A stretch of 15,269 bases of DNA from Planctomycetota bacterium (GTDB lineage: Bacteria > Planctomycetota > Phycisphaerae > WQYP01). The translations under genes were made by a program, and so were the position numbers. The stretch covers positions 1 to 15,269 of the forward strand of contig JAMDCX010000098.1 of the NCBI GenBank assembly GCA_023489375.1. The letters are read 5' to 3'. Within the stretch, counting starts at the first letter, position 1, and every line of letters begins with the position of its first letter. Positions 7,953 through 14,826 of this stretch are shown piece by piece. The notes beneath the pieces are model-generated. The model saw only the letters and a program-made list of their open reading frames with translations. It was not told where the DNA came from and did no database searches.

Positions 7953-8184
7953 GAGATATTCTCCAGCTGCTTAGCTCCCGCCCCAACGGGAATCTTCTCT
8001 CCGGTTGCCTTCCGGGCCAGCTTGCGATGTGCTACGGTTTCACCATGACGACACAAAGCAACGGTGGATTCTCCACAGGCGACGGGGTAAGCCGAGGTAC
8101 CAGTATTGCCAATACCGACGAATACTGAAAATATTGCCGCCCCTAGAAATATTTTTTTATTACCTCATTACGCACTGACTCCAT
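7949..8184 (-). CDS. small secreted-type ORF, split by a -1 shift at an A7 run
   Basis: On the minus strand an ATG at 8184 (GGAGGA about 10 bases upstream) opens a frame reading MESVRNEVIKK that stops at 8143. The run of seven A (8152-8158) sits as A AAA AAA in this frame. Re-reading one base there continues in the frame IFLGAAIFSVFVGIGN and onward to a TGA at 7949-7951. The joined product would be about 78 residues, with a Sec signal peptide (KK, hydrophobic stretch, cleavage near GTSA) and a short basic mature part with two Cys (ACGE and ALCRHGE). The second frame has no start codon of its own before its hydrophobic segment. Its stop overlaps the beta-helix ATG as ATGA, the coupling seen elsewhere in this operon. 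This suggests a real gene with programmed frameshifting, or one broken by a single-base loss or a sequencing error. I do not recognise the family. Confidence 0.5.
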
Positions 8185-8230
8185 AGACTCCGATTCCTCC
8201 GTAATTCAAAACATTCGTCATGCCGACGTG

Positions 8231-9838
8231 TTATACCCGATATCCCACTTTCAGCATTACCGTCCCATGGCTGGGAACCGTTGCGGCATAACCATCCAGC
8301 ATTCCCAAATCTTTGCGCTGCCAGAGGTCCCGTACTGGCTGTTTGCCGCGCAACCGGGCATAACGGTTCACCAGCACAGGATCCAGCATTGCCCAATGCG
8401 CTTCCATATTGGCCGCCGTCGGTCCACGATTGAAATAAGCAACCGCACAAGAACCGTCCCATAATGGTCTGGCCCATATTTCCTGAAGTCCTTTTCGAGC
8501 TACACACTGGGCCTGTCGGCCCAATTCATCCTGATTAACCGCCAACACTTCCGTGTTGGTCATTAAATCCGTGGTAAATTTGTTGAGTTTCTGCAGATCG
8601 CATCCCAGCAGCAGCGGCGCCGCCAGCATACACCACAGGGTAATATGCGTTTGCTGCTCGTGAGGCGTTAATCTCGTCCAGTGGCGATGCCGCTGCTCAA
8701 AATAGCCGTAGCCCACCACCAGCAGATCCGGATCGTTCCAATGGCCCGGCCCGGCAAATGGAAACAGCGGCCCATTCTGATCAAATCCATTGCGGCAAAC
8801 AAGATCCCATGTATCTTGAATATCGTAGCTGATACGATAGGAATTTCCGTAAACCGGTGCCGATCCGCCCCAAGTCCAGACATGCCCCATGCCATATTGG
8901 CACAGGCTGTAGAAAATATCACGGCTCGTCTTGCGCAAGGCCTCGCCCATAATGGCATAAGGCTTGATATATTGTTCCAGATCAGGATGTTTCGGAACCT
9001 TTTCATTATAACTGCACCAATCATATTTCAGATAATCCACACCCCAGCTCGCGTAGGTATTTGCATCCTGTGCCACATGGCCATAACTGCCGGTAAAGCT
9101 GCCACCGGTAAAGCTGCCGCCACAGGTCACAGGTCCCGGTGATGAGTACAAACCAAAACGCAAGCCCTTGGAATGAACATAATCCACCAAGTCCTTCATG
9201 TTGCCGAACTGATGGGCAACATTTATTTCACCGGAAGCCGTGCGGCCATTCTGCCAACCGCCATCGATGTTGATATACATGAAGCCCTTGGCGGCCAGTC
9301 CCGAATGCAGCATCGCCTCCGCGCTGGCTTTGGTTCGCGCTGCATCATTTTTTATATCGTAGGCGTTCCAGGAATTCCAGCCCATCTGGGGAGTCAGAGC
9401 CAATTTATGTTCACCGCTGATAATTCGCAGAATGCGTGCGGCCTTGCCATACGCATTAGATGCTCTTAGCGCAACGCGGTATTCTCCCGCAGGCGGAAGA
9501 ACACCACTAATGATGCCGTCGTCCTTCATCCGCAAGCCTTCCGGAAGACTGTCGGCGCTGAGTGCCACCGCGCCCTTGCTCGTAAATGGCACCCTGAACA
9601 AAAAAGGTTTGCCCGGCGTTCCCCCCACCACGCGCGGACCATGAAATTCAGGCTCCGGCGGATCGCCACTGGCAATCATCGGTATATCGTATATAGGATC
9701 AATTGAGTTTCCCTCCACCTGTTCTATGCAAGACCGTCCCGCATGCAAATCAATGATGACTACACCGGCAATTGCCGCAGTGAATAGCCATTTGCGTCGC
9801 GTTACAACCGGTTCTAATATTCCATCCAAGTGAGTCAT
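8231..9838 (-). CDS. GH27 alpha-galactosidase-family enzyme with N-terminal putative-Ig region
   Basis: This 535-residue exported retaining glycosidase has three parts. The N terminus (1-35) has VVTRRKWLFTAAIAGVVII, a hydrophobic anchor or signal with a Tat-like RR. Residues about 60-142 form a putative-Ig (He_PIG-like) region with SLPEGLRMKDDGIISGVLPPAGEYRV. The (beta/alpha)8 GH27 domain starts at LTPQMGWNSWNAYD and ends in a beta-sandwich. The nucleophile is Asp273 in YLKYDWC. The acid/base is Asp339, four residues after Arg335 in YRISYDIQDTW, matching the Arg227/Asp231 spacing of human alpha-galactosidase A. GPGHWNDPDLLVVG, LAAPLLLGCDL and AVNQDELG are family hallmarks. It should remove terminal alpha-galactose, although GH27 also contains alpha-N-acetylgalactosaminidase and beta-L-arabinopyranosidase. 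The start overlaps the GH92 stop by four bases (ATGA), with AAGGGA upstream. Confidence 0.95.
   Translation of the reverse strand: MTHLDGILEPVVTRRKWLFTAAIAGVVIIDLHAGRSCIEQVEGNSIDPIYDIPMIASGDPPEPEFHGPRVVGGTPGKPFLFRVPFTSKGAVALSADSLPEGLRMKDDGIISGVLPPAGEYRVALRASNAYGKAARILRIISGEHKLALTPQMGWNSWNAYDIKNDAARTKASAEAMLHSGLAAKGFMYINIDGGWQNGRTASGEINVAHQFGNMKDLVDYVHSKGLRFGLYSSPGPVTCGGSFTGGSFTGSYGHVAQDANTYASWGVDYLKYDWCSYNEKVPKHPDLEQYIKPYAIMGEALRKTSRDIFYSLCQYGMGHVWTWGGSAPVYGNSYRISYDIQDTWDLVCRNGFDQNGPLFPFAGPGHWNDPDLLVVGYGYFEQRHRHWTRLTPHEQQTHITLWCMLAAPLLLGCDLQKLNKFTTDLMTNTEVLAVNQDELGRQAQCVARKGLQEIWARPLWDGSCAVAYFNRGPTAANMEAHWAMLDPVLVNRYARLRGKQPVRDLWQRKDLGMLDGYAATVPSHGTVMLKVGYRV
9090..9119 (-). repeat. 15-bp tandem duplication inside the GH27 gene
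   Basis: Two adjacent 15-base units (9090-9104 and 9105-9119) differ only at the last base. They encode the duplicated GSFTG/GSFTG run in CGGSFTGGSFTGSYGH (residues 239-253). The loop lies between the SSPGPxTC strand and the SYGH motif, about 20 residues before the nucleophile, in a place where typical GH27 enzymes have a shorter CxGYPGSYGHE-like segment. Confidence 0.75.
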
Positions 9839-12177
9839 TGACTATCCCTTGCAACAGACATAGAAGGCGGTACATTCCAATGGTGGAACCCCCAAGTTTT
9901 ATTCGGATGTGGAGCAACCACTACCCGCCACAAACCGCCATCAGTGATCGTTCTTTCAGGGAACCACGGTCGAGTTAAGGGTTGCCCATTCAAGCTCGCC
10001 GACTGAATATATATATTTGCACTATTCGCCTCGGGCGCTTCGATGATAAATCTTTTTCCATGATATGGCGTTTTCAGGTGGATAGTTATTTTGCGGAATC
10101 GCGGCGTACACACTTCCATATCTGGAATGCCGGGATCAACGGGATAAAAGCCCATCTGCGACAATACATACCACGCCGACATTGTCCCGCAGTCGTCTTG
10201 ACCGCCCCGTGCCAAACCATCTGGGTTGTTGGTGTAATCTGTATCGGCCAGATTCGACACTATTCTTTGGGTTTGCCATGGAGCACATGCATAGTCGTAT
10301 AGGAATGGTGCCTCGATATCTGGTTCGTTGGTGGGATCATAATGACCTCTATTGAAAAAATCAGTCAGCTTTTTGCAGAAGGGTTGATCTCCACCCATTA
10401 ATTCAATCAACCCTTGTATATCTTGGGGAACTAGCCACAGATACTCCCAAGCTGTCCCTTCTTCATAGTGCACCGAGTCGTACAGCGACGGATTGAATCT
10501 CGGCAGCCAGCGACCATCGGGCAGTCGTGGCTGCATGAAATTGGTGGCAGGATTAAACATTTCGCGATACTGTTCAGCCCATTCCGCGAGGCAGGTAGCC
10601 TGGCGTGTGTCTTTAAAGGATCGTGCCAATCTGGCTAACGCTGCATAGGCAATATCACACTCTTCATCCTTAGCGACGTTGCTATCAGTGGTGAATTGCA
10701 CATAGGACCGCCGTGCTTGGGCAAGCATTCCTTTGAAAGCTATTTTCATATCGAAACGATGAAGGCCGGATTCCCAGATATGCGCCAAGGATACTGTCAT
10801 CGGCTCCCCATTCATGCCGTTACCAGCACGGTTAGCGGCTGGCCAACTGGCAATAAAGCCCGCCTGTTTGTACATTTCCACGATGGATTGTGCGATATCT
10901 TCCGTCGTCTGTGGGGCAATCAGGCACAGTAATGGAATTTCTGTACGGTAAATATCCCATCCGGAAAGATTTGCGTAGATATGTGCATGTCCGGTGGGAA
11001 CATGATGAATCTTATTATCATATCCAATGTAGCGACCATCAACATCGTCAAAGACATTGGGAGCTAGAAGTGCATGATATAGGGCCGTATAAAAGCAGAT
11101 ACGATGGGAGATGCTGCCACCACGCAAAGTAATCGCACCAAGCGCCTGATTCCATCTGATGTGTGCTGCCCTGCGAATGATCGAAAAGTCCCAGCCGTGT
11201 ATCTCAGACCTCAAGTTGTTCTCGGCTCCCTTAATGCTTACATATGATATCGCCACACGCAGCTTTACGACCTGCCTCGCATTTACTACGGGAAAAGTCA
11301 TATATGCACCAATATTAGCCAATTCGGACTTTGCAGTGACGGTATTACTTCCGGGAAATAGAATTCCAGCTCGCCATGGCCGCAATTTACCAAAGCCTGG
11401 TGGAAGCACCTTTAGCTGATTGGTACCACGGAGTGCCTTTTCGGACTTCCAGACCCCGTGCATTTTCCATGGCCTGTCGGCTTGCATGACAAAGTACACC
11501 CGTACGGGCGGCCAAGCGGTGGCGAACACGCGGCTGGTTACGAATCCCACCAGCGTATGGTCATTAATAAAATGAACATAACAGGAATGCGGCATATTTA
11601 GATTTTCATAATAGTCACCCATCACATGGCTGATCGGTACAAGGATATTGGCGGATTTTCCGGGAGGAAACGTAAATTTTATCATCCCGCATCGCAGAGT
11701 GGCGGTCATCTGGGCATTAATACCCCACGTTTTCATGAATACCCTGTAGTAACCGGGTGTGGCCGTCTCCTGCTTATGGCTGAACTGGAATCCGAACAGT
11801 TTCGGAATCGTTCGCACCGGTCCCGTCGTAGCCGTAAAGAATATATCACCGTAGTTCCAGCAACCGGTGCCACTTAGGTGTGTCATACTGAATCCATCTA
11901 TAAATTTACATTTCGGCGTGTATAAATACGATGCCCCCGGCGCGCCTCCTCCTGTGATAAGCTCCAATCTAGGCATGTCAGGACTGATCTGTACCATCCC
12001 GTGAGGTAGTGACGCACCGGGGAAAGTAAAGCTCATAACAGTACCGATGAACGGATTAACCAATGACGCTAGGTTGTTTACTTGTGCGGCACAACAAATG
12101 GCCGTCGGAAGAGCTAATGCTACGTACGATAGAAGGAAAAAAATTAAAGACAGACGCTTGTTGAATATTTTATTCAC
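9835..12177 (-). CDS. GH92 alpha-mannosidase-family enzyme
   Basis: With the start chosen here the protein has 780 residues. GH92 enzymes are calcium-dependent inverting exo-alpha-mannosidases that trim N-glycans and yeast-type mannans. The N-terminal beta-sandwich starts at LVNPFIGT (39-46), with FPGASLPHGMVQISPD and GFSMTHLSGTGC. The (alpha/alpha)6 domain has YANLSGWDIYR, EEGTAWEYLWLVPQD (572-586), NEPDIEAPFLYDY (617-629) and GGQDDCGTMSAWYV. The start is the GTG at 12177, because AAAGGAG lies 8 bases before it and a standard signal peptide follows (FNKRLSLIFFLLSYVALALP, cleavage near CCA). ATGs at 12216 and 12225 extend the frame but have no Shine-Dalgarno. The sequence diverges from the GH92 pattern I remember: GGQDD where GNDD is common, and NEPDIEA where a His is common. 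Exact linkage specificity is open. Confidence 0.93.
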   Translation of the reverse strand: MNKIFNKRLSLIFFLLSYVALALPTAICCAAQVNNLASLVNPFIGTVMSFTFPGASLPHGMVQISPDMPRLELITGGGAPGASYLYTPKCKFIDGFSMTHLSGTGCWNYGDIFFTATTGPVRTIPKLFGFQFSHKQETATPGYYRVFMKTWGINAQMTATLRCGMIKFTFPPGKSANILVPISHVMGDYYENLNMPHSCYVHFINDHTLVGFVTSRVFATAWPPVRVYFVMQADRPWKMHGVWKSEKALRGTNQLKVLPPGFGKLRPWRAGILFPGSNTVTAKSELANIGAYMTFPVVNARQVVKLRVAISYVSIKGAENNLRSEIHGWDFSIIRRAAHIRWNQALGAITLRGGSISHRICFYTALYHALLAPNVFDDVDGRYIGYDNKIHHVPTGHAHIYANLSGWDIYRTEIPLLCLIAPQTTEDIAQSIVEMYKQAGFIASWPAANRAGNGMNGEPMTVSLAHIWESGLHRFDMKIAFKGMLAQARRSYVQFTTDSNVAKDEECDIAYAALARLARSFKDTRQATCLAEWAEQYREMFNPATNFMQPRLPDGRWLPRFNPSLYDSVHYEEGTAWEYLWLVPQDIQGLIELMGGDQPFCKKLTDFFNRGHYDPTNEPDIEAPFLYDYACAPWQTQRIVSNLADTDYTNNPDGLARGGQDDCGTMSAWYVLSQMGFYPVDPGIPDMEVCTPRFRKITIHLKTPYHGKRFIIEAPEANSANIYIQSASLNGQPLTRPWFPERTITDGGLWRVVVAPHPNKTWGFHHWNVPPSMSVARDSQ

Positions 12178-12241
12178 GAATTTGTCTCCTTTGCTATTTA
12201 TTTTAAGATGAGCCATATTTTTCAAAGTTGGATATGCCTTG

Positions 12242-12271
12242 CTTAAAGTAACAGACTGTTCAGTTTGTCAA
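12242..12271 (-). promoter_or_regulatory. candidate sigma-70-like promoter of the GH92-led operon
   Basis: On the minus strand a perfect TTGACA (12266-12271) is followed after 18 bases by TTTAAG (12242-12247), a weak -10 element. A transcript starting near 12235 would have a leader of about 60 bases before the GTG start with its strong Shine-Dalgarno. The -35 match is perfect but the -10 matches only about four of six positions, so this is a moderate call. Confidence 0.5.
12250..12260. promoter_or_regulatory. candidate operator AACAG-A-CTGTT within the promoter
   Basis: The 11 bases AACAGACTGTT form a perfect odd-centred palindrome. It lies between the proposed -35 and -10 elements, where a bound repressor would block RNA polymerase. 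Palindromes of this kind fit a dimeric LacI- or GntR-type repressor better than the XylR-like regulator in this window, whose relatives bind direct repeats. Confidence 0.4.
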
Positions 12272-12447
12272 GCCTCATTCGGATCGTGCCTTGACTCAAA
12301 CATTTCTACACAACATCCGCGGTGGAAAATGCGCCGGACAATACTCAATCGGGCACACTTTGCGGCATCAACACCGTAATCACGTCAAAAGCAATCTGCT
12401 CTTCTTTTTGTTGCCTACAGAAGCGAATCAAGGACATTGTATTAATT

Positions 12448-13335
12448 TCACCATCCGAACCAGAAGAACTCTCCATCCGGGATCATTACCCGGACTTTTA
12501 TTTGTGACATAGGCACCCATACGACCGCCCCGTCGTTGTATAGCTCGTGTGAACCGACCGGTAAGGCATTTTCAGACGACGCCGTGGTTTCTGCATGATT
12601 CGAAACTGGTTGTCCTCCGCTGCCCGACCAACTGATAGGCCAACCTGTCATCCCCATTGTTCCAGTTCCATTACTGAACAAAGCTGTATCCGTTATGAGA
12701 ATTCTATTCGGTTTGGACAAAGCAGTCTCTGCTGGCACATGTGGAGATTTATAATAGGCTGGCAGGTACTCGTATGTATGTCCCCCTCCCTGCAAGGCCC
12801 ATAAATCCTGCGATTTTGTGAAATGAGTGCCCCGATCAACCCAGTAATCATAGTTACTCAAAAGGTATTCCCAATTGTCCAACAGCCCTGCACTATTATA
12901 ATGCCCTGTCGGGTCAAACCAATACCCGCTGGGCACAATAGTACCCGGTTCCGGCGAATATAGCAGTGAAAGACCATTGACATTTGGCGTTAGAATGCCA
13001 GGGCGAGGATTAACCATCTTGTTACCGACAATGCCAAATGAGGAATAATAGAGCATTCCCAGTCCCCACGTAGGATAGGTTGTATAAGGGGCTCCTGTGT
13101 AGCTTACATACGACCCCATGGGCGTGTTGCCCGTATATTGAAGGGGATATTTCCCATCAAACTCGTTCGCGTATTCTTGCAGCGCTACACCGATTTGGCT
13201 CAAATTAGAGGCACACTCTATGCGCAAGGCCAGTTGCCTTGCCCTGGCCAATGCCGGCAAAAGCAAGGCGATTAGGATGGCAATAATCGAGATTACCACC
13301 AATATTTCCACAAGGGTAAATGCACGATGTTTCAT
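12448..13335 (-). CDS. prepilin-like protein (N-terminal methylation/cleavage motif, C-terminal DG motif)
   Basis: The 295-residue protein begins MKHRAFTLVEILVVISIIAI, a class III prepilin leader with cleavage expected before Phe6 and the conserved Glu at mature position 5. Position -1 is Ala instead of the usual Gly. After the long hydrophobic helix come ALARARQLA and CASNLSQIGVALQEYAN (41-57), as in the numerous planctomycete and verrucomicrobial DUF1559-like or H-X9-DG proteins. The C terminus carries SHELYNDGAVVWVP (262-275), a variant of the H-X9-DG processing motif with unusual spacing. It is probably a minor pseudopilin-like or surface protein, and no pilus or secretion gene adjoins it. 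GGAG lies about 10 bases before the ATG. It is downstream of a PEP-CTERM gene whose leader shares a 14-base box with its own. Confidence 0.88.
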   Translation of the reverse strand: MKHRAFTLVEILVVISIIAILIALLLPALARARQLALRIECASNLSQIGVALQEYANEFDGKYPLQYTGNTPMGSYVSYTGAPYTTYPTWGLGMLYYSSFGIVGNKMVNPRPGILTPNVNGLSLLYSPEPGTIVPSGYWFDPTGHYNSAGLLDNWEYLLSNYDYWVDRGTHFTKSQDLWALQGGGHTYEYLPAYYKSPHVPAETALSKPNRILITDTALFSNGTGTMGMTGWPISWSGSGGQPVSNHAETTASSENALPVGSHELYNDGAVVWVPMSQIKVRVMIPDGEFFWFGW

Positions 13336-13392
13336 AGTTTAAGCACTCCTATCAATTTTTTCTGTATCCGCCTGTAGCGATAATAGAAAAGA

Positions 13393-13449
13393 CTACACTC
13401 CTTTTATCCGGTCCATAAGCACCTCAATATTAATTTTCTCGCTATACAT
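13393..13449 (-). CDS. possible 18-residue leader ORF before the prepilin gene
   Basis: The frame reads MYSEKINIEVLMDRIKGV and is preceded by AGGAGAAGGAA. It ends 57 bases before the prepilin ATG. An internal ATG with GAGG five bases upstream could start the even shorter MDRIKGV. The second half lies in the 14-base box also found in the PEP-CTERM leader. It might be a leader peptide or simply part of a structured untranslated region. No homologue is recognised. Confidence 0.25.
   Translation of the reverse strand: MYSEKINIEVLMDRIKGV
13412..13425 (-). promoter_or_regulatory. shared leader box, copy in prepilin leader
   Basis: On the minus strand the 14 bases GAGGTGCTTATGGA are identical to 14846-14859 in the PEP-CTERM leader. 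Both are followed shortly by an AAAGGAG-type sequence and a stop codon. GGAAATGT also precedes the box in both leaders, 34 bases away here and 88 bases there. The box contains a Shine-Dalgarno-like GAGG and an ATG. Confidence 0.45.
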
Positions 13450-13467
13450 TTCCTTCTCCTGCCTACC

Positions 13468-13499
13468 CCATCCAGCGGCCGCAGTAGGCCGCTGGATGG
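13468..13499 (+). terminator. 13-bp GC-rich hairpin with T5 on the plus strand
   Basis: The arms CCATCCAGCGGCC (13468-13480) and GGCCGCTGGATGG (13487-13499) pair perfectly around the loop GCAGTA. Five T follow at 13500-13504 on the plus strand. In the minus-strand direction used by both neighbours the stem is preceded by A5 and followed by GGTAGG, so it lacks a U-tract. It could stabilise the PEP-CTERM mRNA 3' end, attenuate the prepilin gene, or stop antisense transcription. Confidence 0.5.
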
Positions 13500-13518
13500 T
13501 TTTTCTGCATATATGCAG

Positions 13519-14523
13519 TTACGCACGTCCCCTCCGTCTCTGAATGACGAGCAAAGCCAATCCACTCGCGGCGAACAGCGCCAAGACTGCTGGCTCCGGA
13601 ATAGCGGAACCACTAATCGCATAGATTCCCGTACTTCCGGAACTATTAGGCTGCGCAGCATCATTGAAAAACAGTGAGTTGAGAGTGTCTCCCGTGAGAT
13701 TTAAACCGCTCTGCATTGTTCCATTAATGGTTCCTGTCAGATTTGCGAGATCTAGGGTCGTCTGGTAGAAGACCGGTTGATTGTTTAAGTAGGCAGTGTC
13801 GAAAGTACCATTTTGGACGTTATTGATACGATTGAATCCTGAAATCGCAATACCTGTAGCATTACCATCGGGGGTTACGGTCATGCCGCCACTAAACCAG
13901 TCTGGTGCAGCATAATCAGTGGTAACGGCGACGGAGTTGCCAGAGGGATCCGTCAAATTAAGTGTCACAGCACCCGTACTGAAAGCTGTTGCACTGCCTG
14001 TGATCGCTAGAACAGCAAGCTCGTTGAACTGGCTGGGGTTGGTAAGCGTCAATGTACCTGTCGGACGCGGCGAGCTGGACGGGATATTATCACTGAGAAA
14101 TAACACGTTGTCAGCATTGTAGGGCTGGAACTGGAATGTTGTAGTACCGTCCGCCTTGCTGACGAAGCTGCCACTAGTTGGCAGCCCCGTGCCGCTGGGC
14201 GACCCCGCTAGCCCTTGCTGGTAATACGCCGCACCGTTATATATTCCGCCGTCTTGGGTCACGGTTATGTACCCAGCATAGCCCGAGTCGGCGGTGCCCG
14301 GGGCCGCTCCTATGAGACCGGCACCGTCTGTACCATTGAGAACTGCAGTATTCTCAACAATAATTTTTTGATTCCATCCGGTTGCCGCAACTGGAGTCAT
14401 CGAAATACTTGTCGCGCCGGCAATACTTCCGTATGCTGCAATTCCCAATGAAGCAATCACAGCCATCAGTGCTGCCGTCGCCGGAGAAAAACCACGAGAA
14501 ATTGATGAACGATTGGACAACAT
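13519..14523 (-). CDS. PEP-CTERM sorting-domain protein
   Basis: With the chosen ATG the product has 334 residues. The signal peptide is SRGFSPATAALMAVIASLGI followed by AAYGSIAGA, with cleavage near residue 37. The body is rich in Gly, Thr, Ser and Asn and looks like beta-sandwich repeats. The C-terminal end carries IPEP (308-311), a hydrophobic segment AVLALFAASGLALLVI and the basic tail QRRRGRA. That is the tripartite signal recognised by exosortase in EPS-producing Gram-negative and PVC bacteria. The protein is expected to be exported, cleaved and displayed or released with exopolysaccharide. I picked the ATG at 14523 because AAGGAG lies six bases upstream and the signal peptide follows at once. 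An in-frame ATG at 14646 (AAGGA nine bases upstream) would add 41 mostly polar residues. No exosortase gene is in the window. Confidence 0.9.
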   Translation of the reverse strand: MLSNRSSISRGFSPATAALMAVIASLGIAAYGSIAGATSISMTPVAATGWNQKIIVENTAVLNGTDGAGLIGAAPGTADSGYAGYITVTQDGGIYNGAAYYQQGLAGSPSGTGLPTSGSFVSKADGTTTFQFQPYNADNVLFLSDNIPSSSPRPTGTLTLTNPSQFNELAVLAITGSATAFSTGAVTLNLTDPSGNSVAVTTDYAAPDWFSGGMTVTPDGNATGIAISGFNRINNVQNGTFDTAYLNNQPVFYQTTLDLANLTGTINGTMQSGLNLTGDTLNSLFFNDAAQPNSSGSTGIYAISGSAIPEPAVLALFAASGLALLVIQRRRGRA

Positions 14524-14571
14524 AAACGACTCCTTGTACTCCGCTCCCTTATGGTCGCGGCTCGGTAAATT

Positions 14572-14616
14572 GTCCATTGACCGAATGGACGACGGTTTGC
14601 CGCAACCATCTGCGGC
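14572..14616 (-). promoter_or_regulatory. two adjacent hairpins upstream of the PEP-CTERM start
   Basis: Hairpin 1 has the arms GTCCATT (14572-14578) and AATGGAC (14584-14590) around five bases. Hairpin 2 has GCCGCA (14599-14604) and TGCGGC (14611-14616) around six bases. Both lie within the 123 bases between the alternative start at 14646 and the preferred start at 14523. They may structure the mRNA leader, or they may merely be part of an N-terminally extended coding region. Confidence 0.35.
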
Positions 14617-14670
14617 GGATGTAACGATACTAAATTTTGTGCTCATACTCTTTTTTCCTTATATAAGCAA

Positions 14671-14826
14671 CTACTTTGCTCTCCCACTGCCCGCCAGCCA
14701 CACGGCTGACAAATCTGCAGTTGAGAAGCTTGAAGTTGACCAGCTTTGGCCAAGTTGTCGGAAAAACCTTTTTTGAATTTCAACCTCCTTTCCTGAAAAC
14801 CACACTACATAGACACCATAACGCAC
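14671..14826 (-). CDS. possible 51-residue ORF in the PEP-CTERM leader
   Basis: A GTG at 14826 is preceded by AAAGGAGG at an ideal seven-base spacing. The frame starts VRYGVYVVWFSGKEVEIQKR and ends in a TAG 24 bases before the ATG at 14646. It overlaps the 50-residue ORF 14780-14932 in another frame, so at most one is likely to be a normal protein. No family is recognised. A second AAAGGAGGTT occurs inside it (about 14782-14791). Confidence 0.25.
   Translation of the reverse strand: MRYGVYVVWFSGKEVEIQKRFFRQLGQSWSTSSFSTADLSAVWLAGSGRAK

Larger units (their letters stand above)
12178..12447. other. intergenic region with the GH operon promoter
   Basis: These 270 bases separate the prepilin-like gene from GH92. 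Besides the promoter and palindromes described separately, there is a 30-codon minus-strand frame (ATG at 12437) without a Shine-Dalgarno sequence, which I do not call. No intrinsic terminator was seen after the prepilin stop. TTGACTCAA (12291-12299) is a second small odd palindrome, 20 bases upstream of the -35 element. Confidence 0.5.

Noticed and set aside
8231..9838. Lipoprotein signal in the GH27 N terminus (Cys37)
   Set aside because: The residues before Cys are GRS, which do not fit a lipobox. A Tat-like or uncleaved anchor is more consistent.
12178..12225. Upstream ATG starts for GH92 at 12216 and 12225
   Set aside because: Neither has a Shine-Dalgarno sequence and both would bury the signal peptide behind a polar extension. 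The GTG at 12177 has AAAGGAG at eight bases.
12294..12437. 30-codon minus-strand frame after the prepilin gene
   Set aside because: It has no Shine-Dalgarno sequence and no features, and it overlaps the region just upstream of the operon promoter.
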